A stretch of 64,000 nt of DNA from Antarcticimicrobium sp033791545 (lineage in GTDB: Bacteria > Pseudomonadota > Alphaproteobacteria > Rhodobacterales > Rhodobacteraceae): assembly GCA_033791545.1 (NCBI GenBank), contig JASJGL010000036.1:23432-87431 (forward strand), written 5' to 3'. Each line of letters starts with the position of its first letter. Position 1 is the first letter of the stretch. The notes under the pieces were generated by a model. It saw only the letters and a list, made by a program, of their open reading frames with translations. It did no database searches and was not told the origin of the DNA. Below, piece after piece: positions 41,761-50,020 of this stretch. The position numbers and the translations under genes are program-made.

Positions 41761-43116
41761 ATGAATCGTCCGACTGATCCGCATCAGATGGTGCAGGCGG
41801 CAACGCCCACCGGCACCACCGAGGGCTATATGCCCGGCTTTGGCAATGACTTCGAAACCGAGGCGCTGCCCGGCGCCCTGCCCCAAGGCATGAACAGCCC
41901 GCAGAAATGCAACTATGGTCTTTATGGCGAACAGCTGTCCGGCACCGCCTTTACCGCCAACCCGCCAGAGCGGACCTGGACCTATCGCATTCGCCCCTCG
42001 GTCAAGCATTCGCACCGCTACACCAAGATCGACCTGCCGTATTGGAAATCAGCGCCAAATGTGGACCCCGATGTGGTCAGCCTTGGCCAGTATCGCTGGG
42101 ACCCTATCGCGCATACGGATGAAAAGCTGACATGGCTTACCGGCATGCGCACCATGACCACCGCCGGCGACGTCAACACCCAGGTCGGCATGGCCAGCCA
42201 TGTCTATCTGGTCACCGAGTCGATGGTGGACGAGTATTTCTATTCGGCTGATTCCGAACTGCTGGTGGTGCCGCAGGAAGGCCGTCTGCGCTTTGCGACC
42301 GAGCTGGGCATCATTGATCTGGAGCCCAAGGAAATCGCCATCCTGCCGCGCGGGCTGGTCTACCGCGTCGAGGTGCTCGAAGGGCCCTGCCGTGGCTTTG
42401 TCTGCGAAAATTACGGCCAGAAATACGAGCTTCCGGGGCGCGGCCCGATCGGCGCCAACGCCATGGCCAACCCGCGCGATTTCAAGGCGCCGGTGGCGGC
42501 GTTCGAGGACCGCGAGGTGCCCTCGACCCTGACCATCAAATGGTGCGGCCAGTTCCACAGCACTCAGATCGGCCAGTCGCCGCTGGATGTGGTGGCGTGG
42601 CATGGCAACTATGCGCCCTACAAATACGACCTGCGCACCTATTGCCCGGTTGGTGCGATCCTGTTCGATCACCCCGACCCGTCGATCTTTACCGTGCTGA
42701 CCGCGCCCTCGGGCGTGCCGGGCACCGCGAATATCGATTTCGTGCTGTTTCGCGAACGCTGGATGGTGGCCGAGAACACCTTCCGCCCGCCGTGGTATCA
42801 CAAGAACATCATGTCCGAATTGATGGGCAACATTTATGGCCAGTATGACGCCAAGCCGAAAGGCTTTGTTCCCGGCGGCATGAGCCTGCACAACATGATG
42901 CTGCCGCACGGACCGGACAAGACCGCCTTTGAAGGGGCCTCGAACGCCGACCTGAAGGCCGAGAAACTGGACAACACCATGTCCTTCATGTTCGAGACCC
43001 GGTTCCCGCAACATCTGACCAGATTTGCCGCAAAAGACGCCCCGATGCAGGATGATTACATCGACTGCTGGAACGATATCGAAAAGAAATTCGACGGCAC
43101 CCCCGGAACCAAGTGA
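41761..43116 (+). CDS. hmgA: Homogentisate 1,2-dioxygenase
   Basis: A 451-residue Fe(II) cupin enzyme that cleaves homogentisate to maleylacetoacetate. Landmarks are YMPGFGNDFETEALPGALPQ near the N-terminus and the iron site in RPPWYHKNIMSELMGNIYGQ, which supplies His and Glu. The final MSLHNMMLPHGPDKTAFEGA contains the third ligand His. The ribosome site AAGAGGAGGAACG precedes the ATG. It heads the homogentisate cluster and is followed by fahA after 79 bases containing a hairpin. Confidence 0.97.
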   Translation: MNRPTDPHQMVQAATPTGTTEGYMPGFGNDFETEALPGALPQGMNSPQKCNYGLYGEQLSGTAFTANPPERTWTYRIRPSVKHSHRYTKIDLPYWKSAPNVDPDVVSLGQYRWDPIAHTDEKLTWLTGMRTMTTAGDVNTQVGMASHVYLVTESMVDEYFYSADSELLVVPQEGRLRFATELGIIDLEPKEIAILPRGLVYRVEVLEGPCRGFVCENYGQKYELPGRGPIGANAMANPRDFKAPVAAFEDREVPSTLTIKWCGQFHSTQIGQSPLDVVAWHGNYAPYKYDLRTYCPVGAILFDHPDPSIFTVLTAPSGVPGTANIDFVLFRERWMVAENTFRPPWYHKNIMSELMGNIYGQYDAKPKGFVPGGMSLHNMMLPHGPDKTAFEGASNADLKAEKLDNTMSFMFETRFPQHLTRFAAKDAPMQDDYIDCWNDIEKKFDGTPGTK

Positions 43117-43132
43117 GGCCTGACGGGTTTCC

Positions 43133-43160
43133 CCCACCCTGCGCTGCGGCGTAGGGTGGG
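43133..43160. repeat. REP-like hairpin between hmgA and fahA
   Basis: A 12-base stem (43133-43144 with 43149-43160, one G-T pair) and a TGCG loop. CCCACCCTGCG...GTAGGGTGGG hairpins recur between genes in many Roseobacter genomes (from memory). No T-run follows, so it is more likely a repeat or message-stabilising hairpin than a terminator. Confidence 0.5.
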
Positions 43161-43195
43161 ACCAATCCAACACCTCGACCGACAAGGAATATGAA

Positions 43196-44455
43196 ATGCC
43201 CCTGATGAAAAGCTGGGTTGAAAGCGCCAACGCGCCCGACTGCCCCTTTCCTCTCAACAACCTGCCCTATGGCGTGTTCTCGACCGGCGAGGATGAGCCC
43301 CATTGCGGCGTCGCCATCGGGGATCGCATCCTTGATGTGACCACAGCCGAGGCCGAGGGCCTGATCACCCTGTGCGACCTCCCCCTGTTCGACGTGCCGT
43401 TCTGGAACGAGGTGATGGAAGAGGGGCCCGCCGTCTGGGCCGCCCTGCGCGCGCGGCTGACCGCGCTGCTGTCCGCAGATTCGGACGAGCGCGCCGCGGT
43501 CGAGCCGCTGCTGGTGCCGATGGCCGAGGCCGAGCTGCACATGCCCTTCGCCGTCTCGGAATACACCGATTTCTATGCTGGCAAGAATCATGCCGTCAAC
43601 GTCGGCACCATGTTCCGGGGGGCGGAAAACGCGCTGCCGCCGAACTGGCTGCATCTCCCGATTGGGTATAACGGTCGGGCCTCTTCGGTCGTTGTCTCAG
43701 GCACCGAGGTGCGCCGCCCTTGGGGCCAGCTCAAATCGCCCGACCACGACAAGCCCGCCTTCCTGCCCTCGCGCCGCTTCGACATCGAACTGGAAATGGG
43801 CGCCATCGTCGGCACCCCCTCGGACGGGCCGATCACCGTGCAGGAAGCCGACGATCACATCTTTGGCTATGTGCTGCTAAACGACTGGTCGGCGCGCGAC
43901 ATTCAGGCTTGGGAATACCAGCCGCTGGGGCCGTTTCAGGCCAAGGCGACGGCGACCACGATCAGCCCGTGGATCGTCACCAAGGCGGCGCTTGAACCGT
44001 TCCGCACCGACACGCCGGCGCGCGAGGTCGAACTGCTGGACCACCTCAAGGATTGCGGCCCGATGCTGTATGACATCGAGCTTGAAGTGACGCTCGCCCC
44101 CGAAGGCAAACCCGCCACCACGCTTGCGCGCACCAACTACAAGGAAATGTACTATTCCGCCGCGCAACAACTGGCGCATCACACCACCTCGGGCTGCCCA
44201 ATGAATGCCGGCGATCTGCTGGGGTCGGGCACCATTTCAGGCACCGAAAAATCCGAGCGCGGATCGTTGTTGGAACTGAGCTGGGGCGGCAAGGAGCCGA
44301 TCACCTTGGACAGCGGTGAAACCCGCACCTTTATCGAGGACAACGACACGCTTACTCTCAAGGGCGCGGCCAAAGGCGACGGCTATACCATCGGCTTCGG
44401 GGATAGCATCGGCACGATTCTGCCAGCGCTGTCCGATCCTTTCGCGCGGGGCTGA
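43196..44455 (+). CDS. fahA: Fumarylacetoacetase
   Basis: A 419-residue hydrolase that splits fumarylacetoacetate to fumarate and acetoacetate, the last step of tyrosine and homogentisate breakdown. The metal/active-site segment is SEYTDFYAGKNHAVNVGTMF, followed by DIELEMGAIVGTPSDGPITV, HIFGYVLLNDWSARDIQAWE and the late GDLLGSGTISGTEKSERGSL, all typical. AAGGAATATGAAATG is the start context. It is the second gene of the cluster. Confidence 0.97.
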   Translation: MPLMKSWVESANAPDCPFPLNNLPYGVFSTGEDEPHCGVAIGDRILDVTTAEAEGLITLCDLPLFDVPFWNEVMEEGPAVWAALRARLTALLSADSDERAAVEPLLVPMAEAELHMPFAVSEYTDFYAGKNHAVNVGTMFRGAENALPPNWLHLPIGYNGRASSVVVSGTEVRRPWGQLKSPDHDKPAFLPSRRFDIELEMGAIVGTPSDGPITVQEADDHIFGYVLLNDWSARDIQAWEYQPLGPFQAKATATTISPWIVTKAALEPFRTDTPAREVELLDHLKDCGPMLYDIELEVTLAPEGKPATTLARTNYKEMYYSAAQQLAHHTTSGCPMNAGDLLGSGTISGTEKSERGSLLELSWGGKEPITLDSGETRTFIEDNDTLTLKGAAKGDGYTIGFGDSIGTILPALSDPFARG

Positions 44456-44484
44456 CGATGACGGCTGCGCTGACTATCCCCGGC

Positions 44485-45051
44485 TTAACCGCCCGCCTGC
44501 CAGTCCAGCACGGATTGCAGCGGCCAGAGCAGCATGAGGATATTCAGCGCCAGCCCGTCGCGGATCAGCGCAGTGGTCAGCGCCTCGAACCCCACGACGA
44601 TCGCCACGCTGGCCCAGACCGGCAGACGCCGGGCCAAGGCAAAGCCCAGCAGCATGGCCAGAATATCGACGGTGGAGTTGATCACCGCATCGCCGTTGTA
44701 ATCGACCGAGACGGTCGCGCTGCGGTATCGTTCGATCACCCAGGGAGTGTTCTCGGCAATCTCCCAGAGGCATTCGACCGCCATCGCGATCACCAAGCGC
44801 CAGCGCAGCGGCAGCGCGCGGGCCATCCACCAGAGCGCGGCGAAAAACAATATACCGTGCATCAGGTGGCTGGGGGTGTACCAATCCAACAGCGACTGGC
44901 TGCTCGGGCCGGGATCAGAGGGGCCGTGCCACAGCTCGATCGTGCCGCAGGGGCAAATCAACCCCCGCCCCATCGCCCAAAGGGTCAGGACTGTGGCCAC
45001 CAGAAGGGCCACGACAAGACCAAAAGGAAGCAGGCGCCGGACATCAGTCAT
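44485..45051 (-). CDS. DUF2585 membrane protein
   Basis: A 188-residue integral membrane protein with about five helices. It contains GRGLICPCGTIELWHG, DWYTPSHLMHGILFFAALWW, ECLWEIAENTPWVIERYRSA and NGDAVINSTVDILAMLLGF, which define DUF2585. The function is unknown; the conserved His, Glu and Asp residues within membrane helices suggest an enzyme. It is the only minus-strand gene within the homogentisate cluster and is convergent with fahA. An ATG four codons upstream (45063) is also possible. Confidence 0.88.
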   Translation of the reverse strand: MTDVRRLLPFGLVVALLVATVLTLWAMGRGLICPCGTIELWHGPSDPGPSSQSLLDWYTPSHLMHGILFFAALWWMARALPLRWRLVIAMAVECLWEIAENTPWVIERYRSATVSVDYNGDAVINSTVDILAMLLGFALARRLPVWASVAIVVGFEALTTALIRDGLALNILMLLWPLQSVLDWQAGG

Positions 45052-45108
45052 GGCGCAAAGCAATCACGACGCCCCGGCGTTGTCCATTGAAAAGAAAAGG
45101 GAAAGATC

Positions 45109-46059
45109 ATGGCAAAAGCATTCGCGTCCCAAGGGGACATGAGCGAAAAGAAAATCAGCTTCACCGAGGTCGGCGAAGGGCTCTATGCCTTCACGGCTGA
45201 GGGCGACCCCAACTCTGGCGTCATCATCGGCGACGACTCCGTGATGATCATCGAGGCACAGGCGACCCCACGTCTGGCCAACAAGGTGATCGAATGCGTC
45301 CGATCGGTGACCGACAAGCCGATCACCCATGTGGCGCTGACCCATTACCACGCCGTGCGGGTGCTGGGCGCCAGCGCCTTTGGTGCGCAACAGATCATCA
45401 TGTCGGATGCCGCACGCGCCATGGTGGTCGAGCGTGGGCAAGAAGACTGGGACAGCGAATTCCAACGCTTCCCGCGCCTGTTCGAGGGCCATGAGAGCAT
45501 TCCCGGCCTGACCTACCCGACCACGACATTCAGCGAATCGATGTCCGTTTATCTGGGCAAGCGCCGGGTCGACATCATGCATCTGGGCCGCGCCCACACC
45601 GCCGGGGATGCGGTGATCCATGTGCCGGATCAGAACGTGATGTTCACCGGCGATATCGTCGAATACAACTCGGCCTGCTATTGCGGTGACGGCCATTTCG
45701 CCGATTGGGGCGATACGCTGGACGCGATCAAATGGTTCGAGGTCGACGCCATCGCACCGGGCCGCGGCAATGCGCTTGTGGGTCAGGACATGGTCAACGC
45801 GGCGATCGAGAACACCCGTGATTTCGTCGAAAGCACCTATCGCCCGGCGGCCCGGGTTGCCGCGCGCGGGGGCTCGCTGAAAGAGGCATGGGACGCGGTG
45901 CGCGCCGAATGCGATCCCAAATTTGCCGAATACGCGATCTATGAACATTGCCTGCCGTTCAACGTCGCCCGCGCCTATGACGAAGCCCGCGGCATCGAGA
46001 CCCCGCGGATCTGGACCGCCCAGCGCGATCTGGACATGTGGGACCAACTGCAAGGCTAA
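45109..46059 (+). CDS. MBL-fold metallohydrolase with degenerate zinc motif
   Basis: A 316-residue metallo-beta-lactamase-fold protein. The usual HxHxDH motif is replaced by HYHAVR (His79, His81, then Val and Arg), so the second zinc site is missing. The downstream His in LGRAHTAGDAV and the Asp in VMFTGDIVE are kept. The C-terminal part (about 220-316) is extra. It lies in the homogentisate cluster between fahA and a flavin monooxygenase. It may hydrolyse a thioester or lactone intermediate with one metal ion, but this is inference. The ATG at 45109 follows AAGGGAAAGATC. Confidence 0.85.
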   Translation: MAKAFASQGDMSEKKISFTEVGEGLYAFTAEGDPNSGVIIGDDSVMIIEAQATPRLANKVIECVRSVTDKPITHVALTHYHAVRVLGASAFGAQQIIMSDAARAMVVERGQEDWDSEFQRFPRLFEGHESIPGLTYPTTTFSESMSVYLGKRRVDIMHLGRAHTAGDAVIHVPDQNVMFTGDIVEYNSACYCGDGHFADWGDTLDAIKWFEVDAIAPGRGNALVGQDMVNAAIENTRDFVESTYRPAARVAARGGSLKEAWDAVRAECDPKFAEYAIYEHCLPFNVARAYDEARGIETPRIWTAQRDLDMWDQLQG

Positions 46060-46065
46060 GCCCCG

Positions 46066-46224
46066 ACAGGGAAACGTTCGAGGAGAGCGTTTCGCCTGTT
46101 CACGGGCACAGCCCCGGCGCGCAAGCAGCAGAAACACCGGGGCGGTCTTGATCCAGATCCTGTCGCCCCGGCTGGATCTACGAGACGATACAAGCAAGTT
46201 TTCGGCGCACCCTGCGCCGGAAAA
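46066..46224 (+). ncRNA. Four-hairpin structured intercistronic region
   Basis: Between the MBL-fold gene and the monooxygenase gene there are four successive hairpins: ACAGGGAAACG / CGTTTCGCCTGT (46066-46099, one bulge), GCCCCGG / CCGGGGC (46111-46143), GATCCAG / CTGGATC (46150-46178) and a TTTTCGGCGCA / TGCGCCGGAAAA hairpin with one bulge (46199-46224). GGGAGGAAGCCC then leads into the next ATG. This could be a processing or stability element, or a regulatory leader of the downstream genes. Confidence 0.4.
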
Positions 46225-46264
46225 CGGAGGAGGTGCGCCCAACGCGCAAACTGGGAGGAAGCCC

Positions 46265-47875
46265 ATGAACAAGATCTTCGAAACACCGCTCTACCCCTAT
46301 GCCCGACATCCCGATGCGGACGCGACCACCCCTGTACGGCATCAGGTGATCGTGGTCGGCGCGGGACCGGTCGGGCTCGCCGCGGCCATCGACCTTGCCC
46401 AACAGGGCATCGAGGTGGTTGTTCTGGATGACAACGACAAGGTCAGCTTTGGCTCGCGCGCGATCTGCTTTGCCAAGCGGCCGCTGGAAATCCTTGATCG
46501 GCTCGGGTGCGGCCAGCCGATGGTCGACAAGGGTGTGATCTGGAACATGGGCAAGGTCTTTTTCGACGACCGCAAGGTCTATGATTTCAACCTGCTGCCC
46601 GAAGAGGGGCACCAGCGGCCCGCCTTCATCAACCTGCAGCAATACTATTTCGAAGAATTCCTGATCCGACGGGTCCACGCCCTGCAGGCCGAGGGCGCCC
46701 CGATCGCGATTCGCGGCCGCAACAAGGTTTCCGCAGTCGGCACCCACCCCGATCACGTGACGCTGGAGATCGATACGCCCGAGGGCAGCTATAATATCGA
46801 GGCCGATTGGGTGATCGCCTGTGATGGCGCCGGATCCCCGATGCGGGCGATGATGGGCAAGGATTTCGTTGGCCGCGTGTTCGAGGACAACTTCCTGATC
46901 GCTGATGTGGTGATGGACGCCGATTTCCCGACCGAACGCTGGTTCTGGTTCGACCCGCCCTTTAACCGGGGACAATCGGCGCTGTTGCACAAGCAGCCTG
47001 ACGGGGTCTGGCGCATTGATCTGCAACTGGGCTGGGATATCGACAAGGAGCGCGAGAAACGCCCCGAGAACGTGATCCCACGGCTCAAGGCGATGCTGGG
47101 CGAGGATGTCGAGTTCGAGCTGGAATGGGTCAGCATCTATACCTTCCAGTGCCGCCGGATGGAGCAGTTCCGCCACGACCGGGTGATCTTTGCCGGCGAC
47201 GCCGCGCATCAGGTCAGCCCGTTTGGCGCTCGCGGTGCGAATTCCGGGCTGCAAGACACCGACAACCTGATCTGGAAGCTCAAGCTGGTGATGCAGGGCA
47301 AGGCGCCCGAAAGCCTGCTCGACAGCTACAACGACGAGCGCGTCCACGGGGCCGAGGAGAACATCCTGAACTCGACCCGCTCGACCGATTTCATCACGCC
47401 GAAATCGGAAATGTCGCGGATGTTGCGCGACGCGGTGCTGGACCTGAGCGAGCATTATGAATTTGCCCGCCCGCTGGTGAATTCCGGTCGGCTCAGCCTG
47501 CCGTGCACCTATGACGGCTCGCCGCTGAATTCGGCGGATGCGCTGAATGGGCCAGAGCGGACCCGCCCCGGCTCGCCCTGCCCGGACGCCCCCCTCAACG
47601 ACGGGTTCCTGCTGCCCAAGCTGGGCGACAAGTTCACCTTGCTGACCATCGACGCCGAGGCCCCCGACCTGATCGAAGAGGACGGGATCGAGGTCACGCG
47701 ACTGGCGCTCTCGGTCAAGGACGACCCGACACAGGCCCTGAAAGAACGCTATCTGGGCGATGCCACCTCGGCCGTTTACCTGATCCGCCCCGATCAACAC
47801 GTGGCCGCGCGCCGCGCCAGCTTTGATGAAACCCTGTTCCGCGCCGCCATCCGCCGCGCCACCGGCAAGGAGTGA
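46265..47875 (+). CDS. FAD-dependent aromatic monooxygenase (possible 3-hydroxyphenylacetate 6-hydroxylase, MhaA-like)
   Basis: A 536-residue class A flavin monooxygenase. The FAD-binding GAGPVG is at residues 32-37, the DG motif in VIACDGAGSPMR, and the GD motif in VIFAGDAAHQVSPFGARGAN. A C-terminal thioredoxin-like domain (about 410-536) follows. Its size, its place in a homogentisate cluster and the tiny DUF2783 gene directly after it resemble the MhaAB two-component 3-hydroxyphenylacetate 6-hydroxylase of Pseudomonas putida, known to me from the literature. MhpA-like hydroxylation of other phenols is an alternative. Confidence 0.8.
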   Translation: MNKIFETPLYPYARHPDADATTPVRHQVIVVGAGPVGLAAAIDLAQQGIEVVVLDDNDKVSFGSRAICFAKRPLEILDRLGCGQPMVDKGVIWNMGKVFFDDRKVYDFNLLPEEGHQRPAFINLQQYYFEEFLIRRVHALQAEGAPIAIRGRNKVSAVGTHPDHVTLEIDTPEGSYNIEADWVIACDGAGSPMRAMMGKDFVGRVFEDNFLIADVVMDADFPTERWFWFDPPFNRGQSALLHKQPDGVWRIDLQLGWDIDKEREKRPENVIPRLKAMLGEDVEFELEWVSIYTFQCRRMEQFRHDRVIFAGDAAHQVSPFGARGANSGLQDTDNLIWKLKLVMQGKAPESLLDSYNDERVHGAEENILNSTRSTDFITPKSEMSRMLRDAVLDLSEHYEFARPLVNSGRLSLPCTYDGSPLNSADALNGPERTRPGSPCPDAPLNDGFLLPKLGDKFTLLTIDAEAPDLIEEDGIEVTRLALSVKDDPTQALKERYLGDATSAVYLIRPDQHVAARRASFDETLFRAAIRRATGKE

Positions 47876-47880
47876 TCCCG

Positions 47881-48084
47881 ATGTCCGATTTGATCCTGAC
47901 CCCGAACATCGCGGGGGCCGACGATTTCTATGCCGAGCTTCTGACCACCCATGACGGGCTGGAAACCGCTGACAGCAACGCGCTGAACGCGCGGCTGGTG
48001 CTGATCCTGGCCAACCATATCGGCGAGCGGAGCGTGCTGAGCCAAGCCCTGCGCGCAGCCAAGCTTACCACCGAGGAGGACTAA
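47881..48084 (+). CDS. DUF2783 small protein, possible MhaB-like partner
   Basis: A 67-residue protein (MSDLILTPNIAGADDFYAEL and ADSNALNARLVLILANHIGE) matching DUF2783. It begins 5 bases after the monooxygenase stop with AAGGAGTGATCCCG as ribosome site and ends 3 bases before the VOC gene. The P. putida MhaB partner of 3-hydroxyphenylacetate 6-hydroxylase is about this size (from memory), so it may be a coupling subunit of the flavoprotein. Confidence 0.82.
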   Translation: MSDLILTPNIAGADDFYAELLTTHDGLETADSNALNARLVLILANHIGERSVLSQALRAAKLTTEED

Positions 48085-48087
48085 ACC

Positions 48088-48630
48088 ATGAAAATCGAAA
48101 AAATTCACCACGTCGCCTATCGCTGCAAGGACGCGAAAGAGACCGTGGAATGGTATGGCAAGATGCTGAACATGGACTTTGTGCTGGCGATTGCCGAGGA
48201 TCACGTGCCCTCGACGCACGACCCTGATCCCTACATGCACGTCTTTCTCGATGCCGGCGCCGGCAATGTGCTGGCGTTTTTCGAGCTGCCAACCAAACCC
48301 GAAATGGGCCGCGACCCGAACACCCCCGCTTGGGTTCAGCACATCGCGTTCAAGGTCAAGGACCGCGATGAGTTGATCGCGTTCAAGGACCATCTCGAGG
48401 CCAACGGCGTCGAGGTGCTGGGGGTGACCGATCACTCGATCTTCCATTCGATCTATTTCTTCGACCCCTCGGGCCACCGGGTCGAACTGGCCTGCCCGGA
48501 CCCGGAAGAAGACGCCATGCTGGCCAAGCTGGATGCGGTGAAATGGGAAATGCTGGAGGAATGGTCAAAAACCAAACAGGCCCCCAAACATGCCGACTGG
48601 ATGCACGCGAAAGAGCTGAGCGAGGTCTAG
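48088..48630 (+). CDS. VOC (glyoxalase/bleomycin-resistance) family protein
   Basis: A 180-residue protein with two beta-alpha-beta-beta-beta modules. His in IEKIHHVAYRCKDAKETVEW and Glu in FFDPSGHRVELACPDPEEDA look like metal ligands, and TPAWVQHIAFKVKDRDE supplies a further His. The family includes extradiol dioxygenases and isomerases. Its role in the homogentisate cluster is not known. The ATG at 48088 follows GAGGAGGACTAAACC. Confidence 0.87.
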   Translation: MKIEKIHHVAYRCKDAKETVEWYGKMLNMDFVLAIAEDHVPSTHDPDPYMHVFLDAGAGNVLAFFELPTKPEMGRDPNTPAWVQHIAFKVKDRDELIAFKDHLEANGVEVLGVTDHSIFHSIYFFDPSGHRVELACPDPEEDAMLAKLDAVKWEMLEEWSKTKQAPKHADWMHAKELSEV

Positions 48631-48674
48631 GGCCAACGGCCTGCCAGACCGCACGCGGTTCTGACGCGCCGAAG

Positions 48675-48706
48675 GGGACCAGAGACGGACTTCGCGCTCT
48701 GGTCCC
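48675..48706. other. Intercistronic hairpin before maiA
   Basis: Perfect 10-base arms GGGACCAGAG and CTCTGGTCCC with a 12-base loop, in the 140-base gap between the VOC gene and maiA. No T-run follows. It may slow transcription or protect the upstream message. Confidence 0.5.
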
Positions 48707-48770
48707 TGAAGCGGTCACAAGCCGTCAAACCAATGTCCTTGCCACGGATAGCCACAACAGGAGAACGAAT

Positions 48771-49409
48771 ATGAGCGAGGTTGTGCTCTATGATTTCTGG
48801 CGGTCCTCTGCCGCCTATCGGATGCGGATCGCCCTGAACATGGCCGGGATCGCCTATACCTCGGTGCCGGTTGATCTGACCAGAAAACAGCACAAGACCC
48901 CCGAGCATTTGGCCCGCAATCCGCAGGGTCTGGTTCCGGTGCTGGAGATTGACGGGCTGCGCCTGACGCAATCGCTGGCAATGCTCGACTATCTCGACTC
49001 CACCCGCGCCATGGGCCTGTTGCCCAAAGAACCCGGCGCGCGCGCGCAGCAAATGGCGGCGGCCCATGCCATCGCGCTGGACATCCACCCGGTCTGCAAC
49101 CTGCAGGTCATCAGCTATGCCGCCGAGATCACCGGCAACCGCGAGAATGTGCGCGAAGACTGGATGCAGCGGTTCATCCGTCCCGGCCTTGAAGCCGTCG
49201 AAGAGCTGCTCGGCGCGTTCGAACAGGCCCCCTATGCCTGTGGTGCGACGCCCGGGCTTGTTGATATCTGCCTAATGCCGCAACTCTACAACGCGCATCG
49301 CTGGAAGGTGGATGTATCAGACCTCAAACGCATCTGCTCCATTGAGGCGGCTTGCGGCGAAAATCCGGCCTTTGCCGCCGCCTATCCCGACCTGCACAAG
49401 CCCGGTTAG
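48771..49409 (+). CDS. maiA: Maleylacetoacetate isomerase
   Basis: A 212-residue zeta-class glutathione transferase-like enzyme that isomerises maleylacetoacetate to fumarylacetoacetate using glutathione. The active-site motif SSAAYRMRIALN (about residues 12-23), KTPEHLARNPQGLVPVLEID, LTQSLAMLDYLD and the late GATPGLVDICLMPQLYNAHR are all typical of the family. It completes the homogentisate to fumarate route together with hmgA and fahA. The ATG at 48771 follows AGGAGAACGAAT. Confidence 0.95.
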   Translation: MSEVVLYDFWRSSAAYRMRIALNMAGIAYTSVPVDLTRKQHKTPEHLARNPQGLVPVLEIDGLRLTQSLAMLDYLDSTRAMGLLPKEPGARAQQMAAAHAIALDIHPVCNLQVISYAAEITGNRENVREDWMQRFIRPGLEAVEELLGAFEQAPYACGATPGLVDICLMPQLYNAHRWKVDVSDLKRICSIEAACGENPAFAAAYPDLHKPG

Positions 49410-49461
49410 GGCCGGGTTAGAGTCGGGTTGGGGCGGTATTAAACACGAAAGGGCGGCACGC

Positions 49462-49911
49462 TCAGTCCCCGGACGGGTCCGCGCCGCCCTCGCTCAATTC
49501 CTTGAGCAGGTCCAGCAACATCTCGTAGCGCTCGACCCCCAGCCGGTCGCGCACCTGCGCGGTCAGGGCGATGCTGGTATCCAGGTTTTGCGCAATCACC
49601 TCGGACCCCGCCGCGCTGATCTGCACGATCTGCTTGCGCTTGTCGCTCTCGTCCTGCCGACGCTGGATCAGCGCGCGCTGCTCCAGCTTTTGCAGGATCC
49701 GCGTCAGGCTCGGCAACAACAGACAGGCCTGCTCGGCGATCCGGGTGGGTTCCATCGCACCGCGTTCCTCCAGCACCCGCAACACGCGCCATTGCTGTTC
49801 GGTGATTCCCACATCGGCCAGCATGGCGCGGATCGGGCCCATCACCTCTTCGCGCGCCCGCAACAGCGAGATCGGAAGAGAGCGGGAGGTGCTCGGCAAA
49901 GCTTTGGTCAT
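49462..49911 (-). CDS. hpaR: HpaR-type MarR regulator of homoprotocatechuate degradation
   Basis: A 149-residue MarR protein that resembles HpaR of enterobacteria: LPISLLRAREEVMGPIRAML, GITEQQWRVLRVLEERGAME, RIAEQACLLLPSLTRILQKL and RRQDESDKRKQIVQIS. It is divergent from hpaF; the region between them (49912-50020) holds a candidate promoter and palindrome. HpaR represses the meta-cleavage genes and is relieved by homoprotocatechuate-type effectors in E. coli; the same job is likely here. Confidence 0.87.
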   Translation of the reverse strand: MTKALPSTSRSLPISLLRAREEVMGPIRAMLADVGITEQQWRVLRVLEERGAMEPTRIAEQACLLLPSLTRILQKLEQRALIQRRQDESDKRKQIVQISAAGSEVIAQNLDTSIALTAQVRDRLGVERYEMLLDLLKELSEGGADPSGD

Positions 49912-49965
49912 GGGCCACTTTTGCAGAAGCACCCTGCCCGACGCAATGCGCGAATCTGACCCGGG

Positions 49966-49994
49966 TTGACAGATGGTTATTTATTTCACATGTT
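49966..49994 (+). promoter_or_regulatory. Candidate hpaF promoter
   Basis: A perfect TTGACA -35 box is followed after 17 bases by CATGTT, a weak -10 box that overlaps the palindrome at 49989-50003. Weak -10 and overlapping operator fit a tightly repressed promoter. Confidence 0.45.
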
Positions 49995-50003
49995 AATTAC
50001 ATG
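49989..50003. promoter_or_regulatory. HpaR-type operator candidate
   Basis: CATGT and ACATG flank TAATT, an A/T-rich 15-base palindrome over the -10 region of the hpaF promoter and upstream of the divergent hpaR, the expected position for HpaR binding. Confidence 0.5.
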
Positions 50004-50020
50004 GCTTCAGGGAGGAGATC

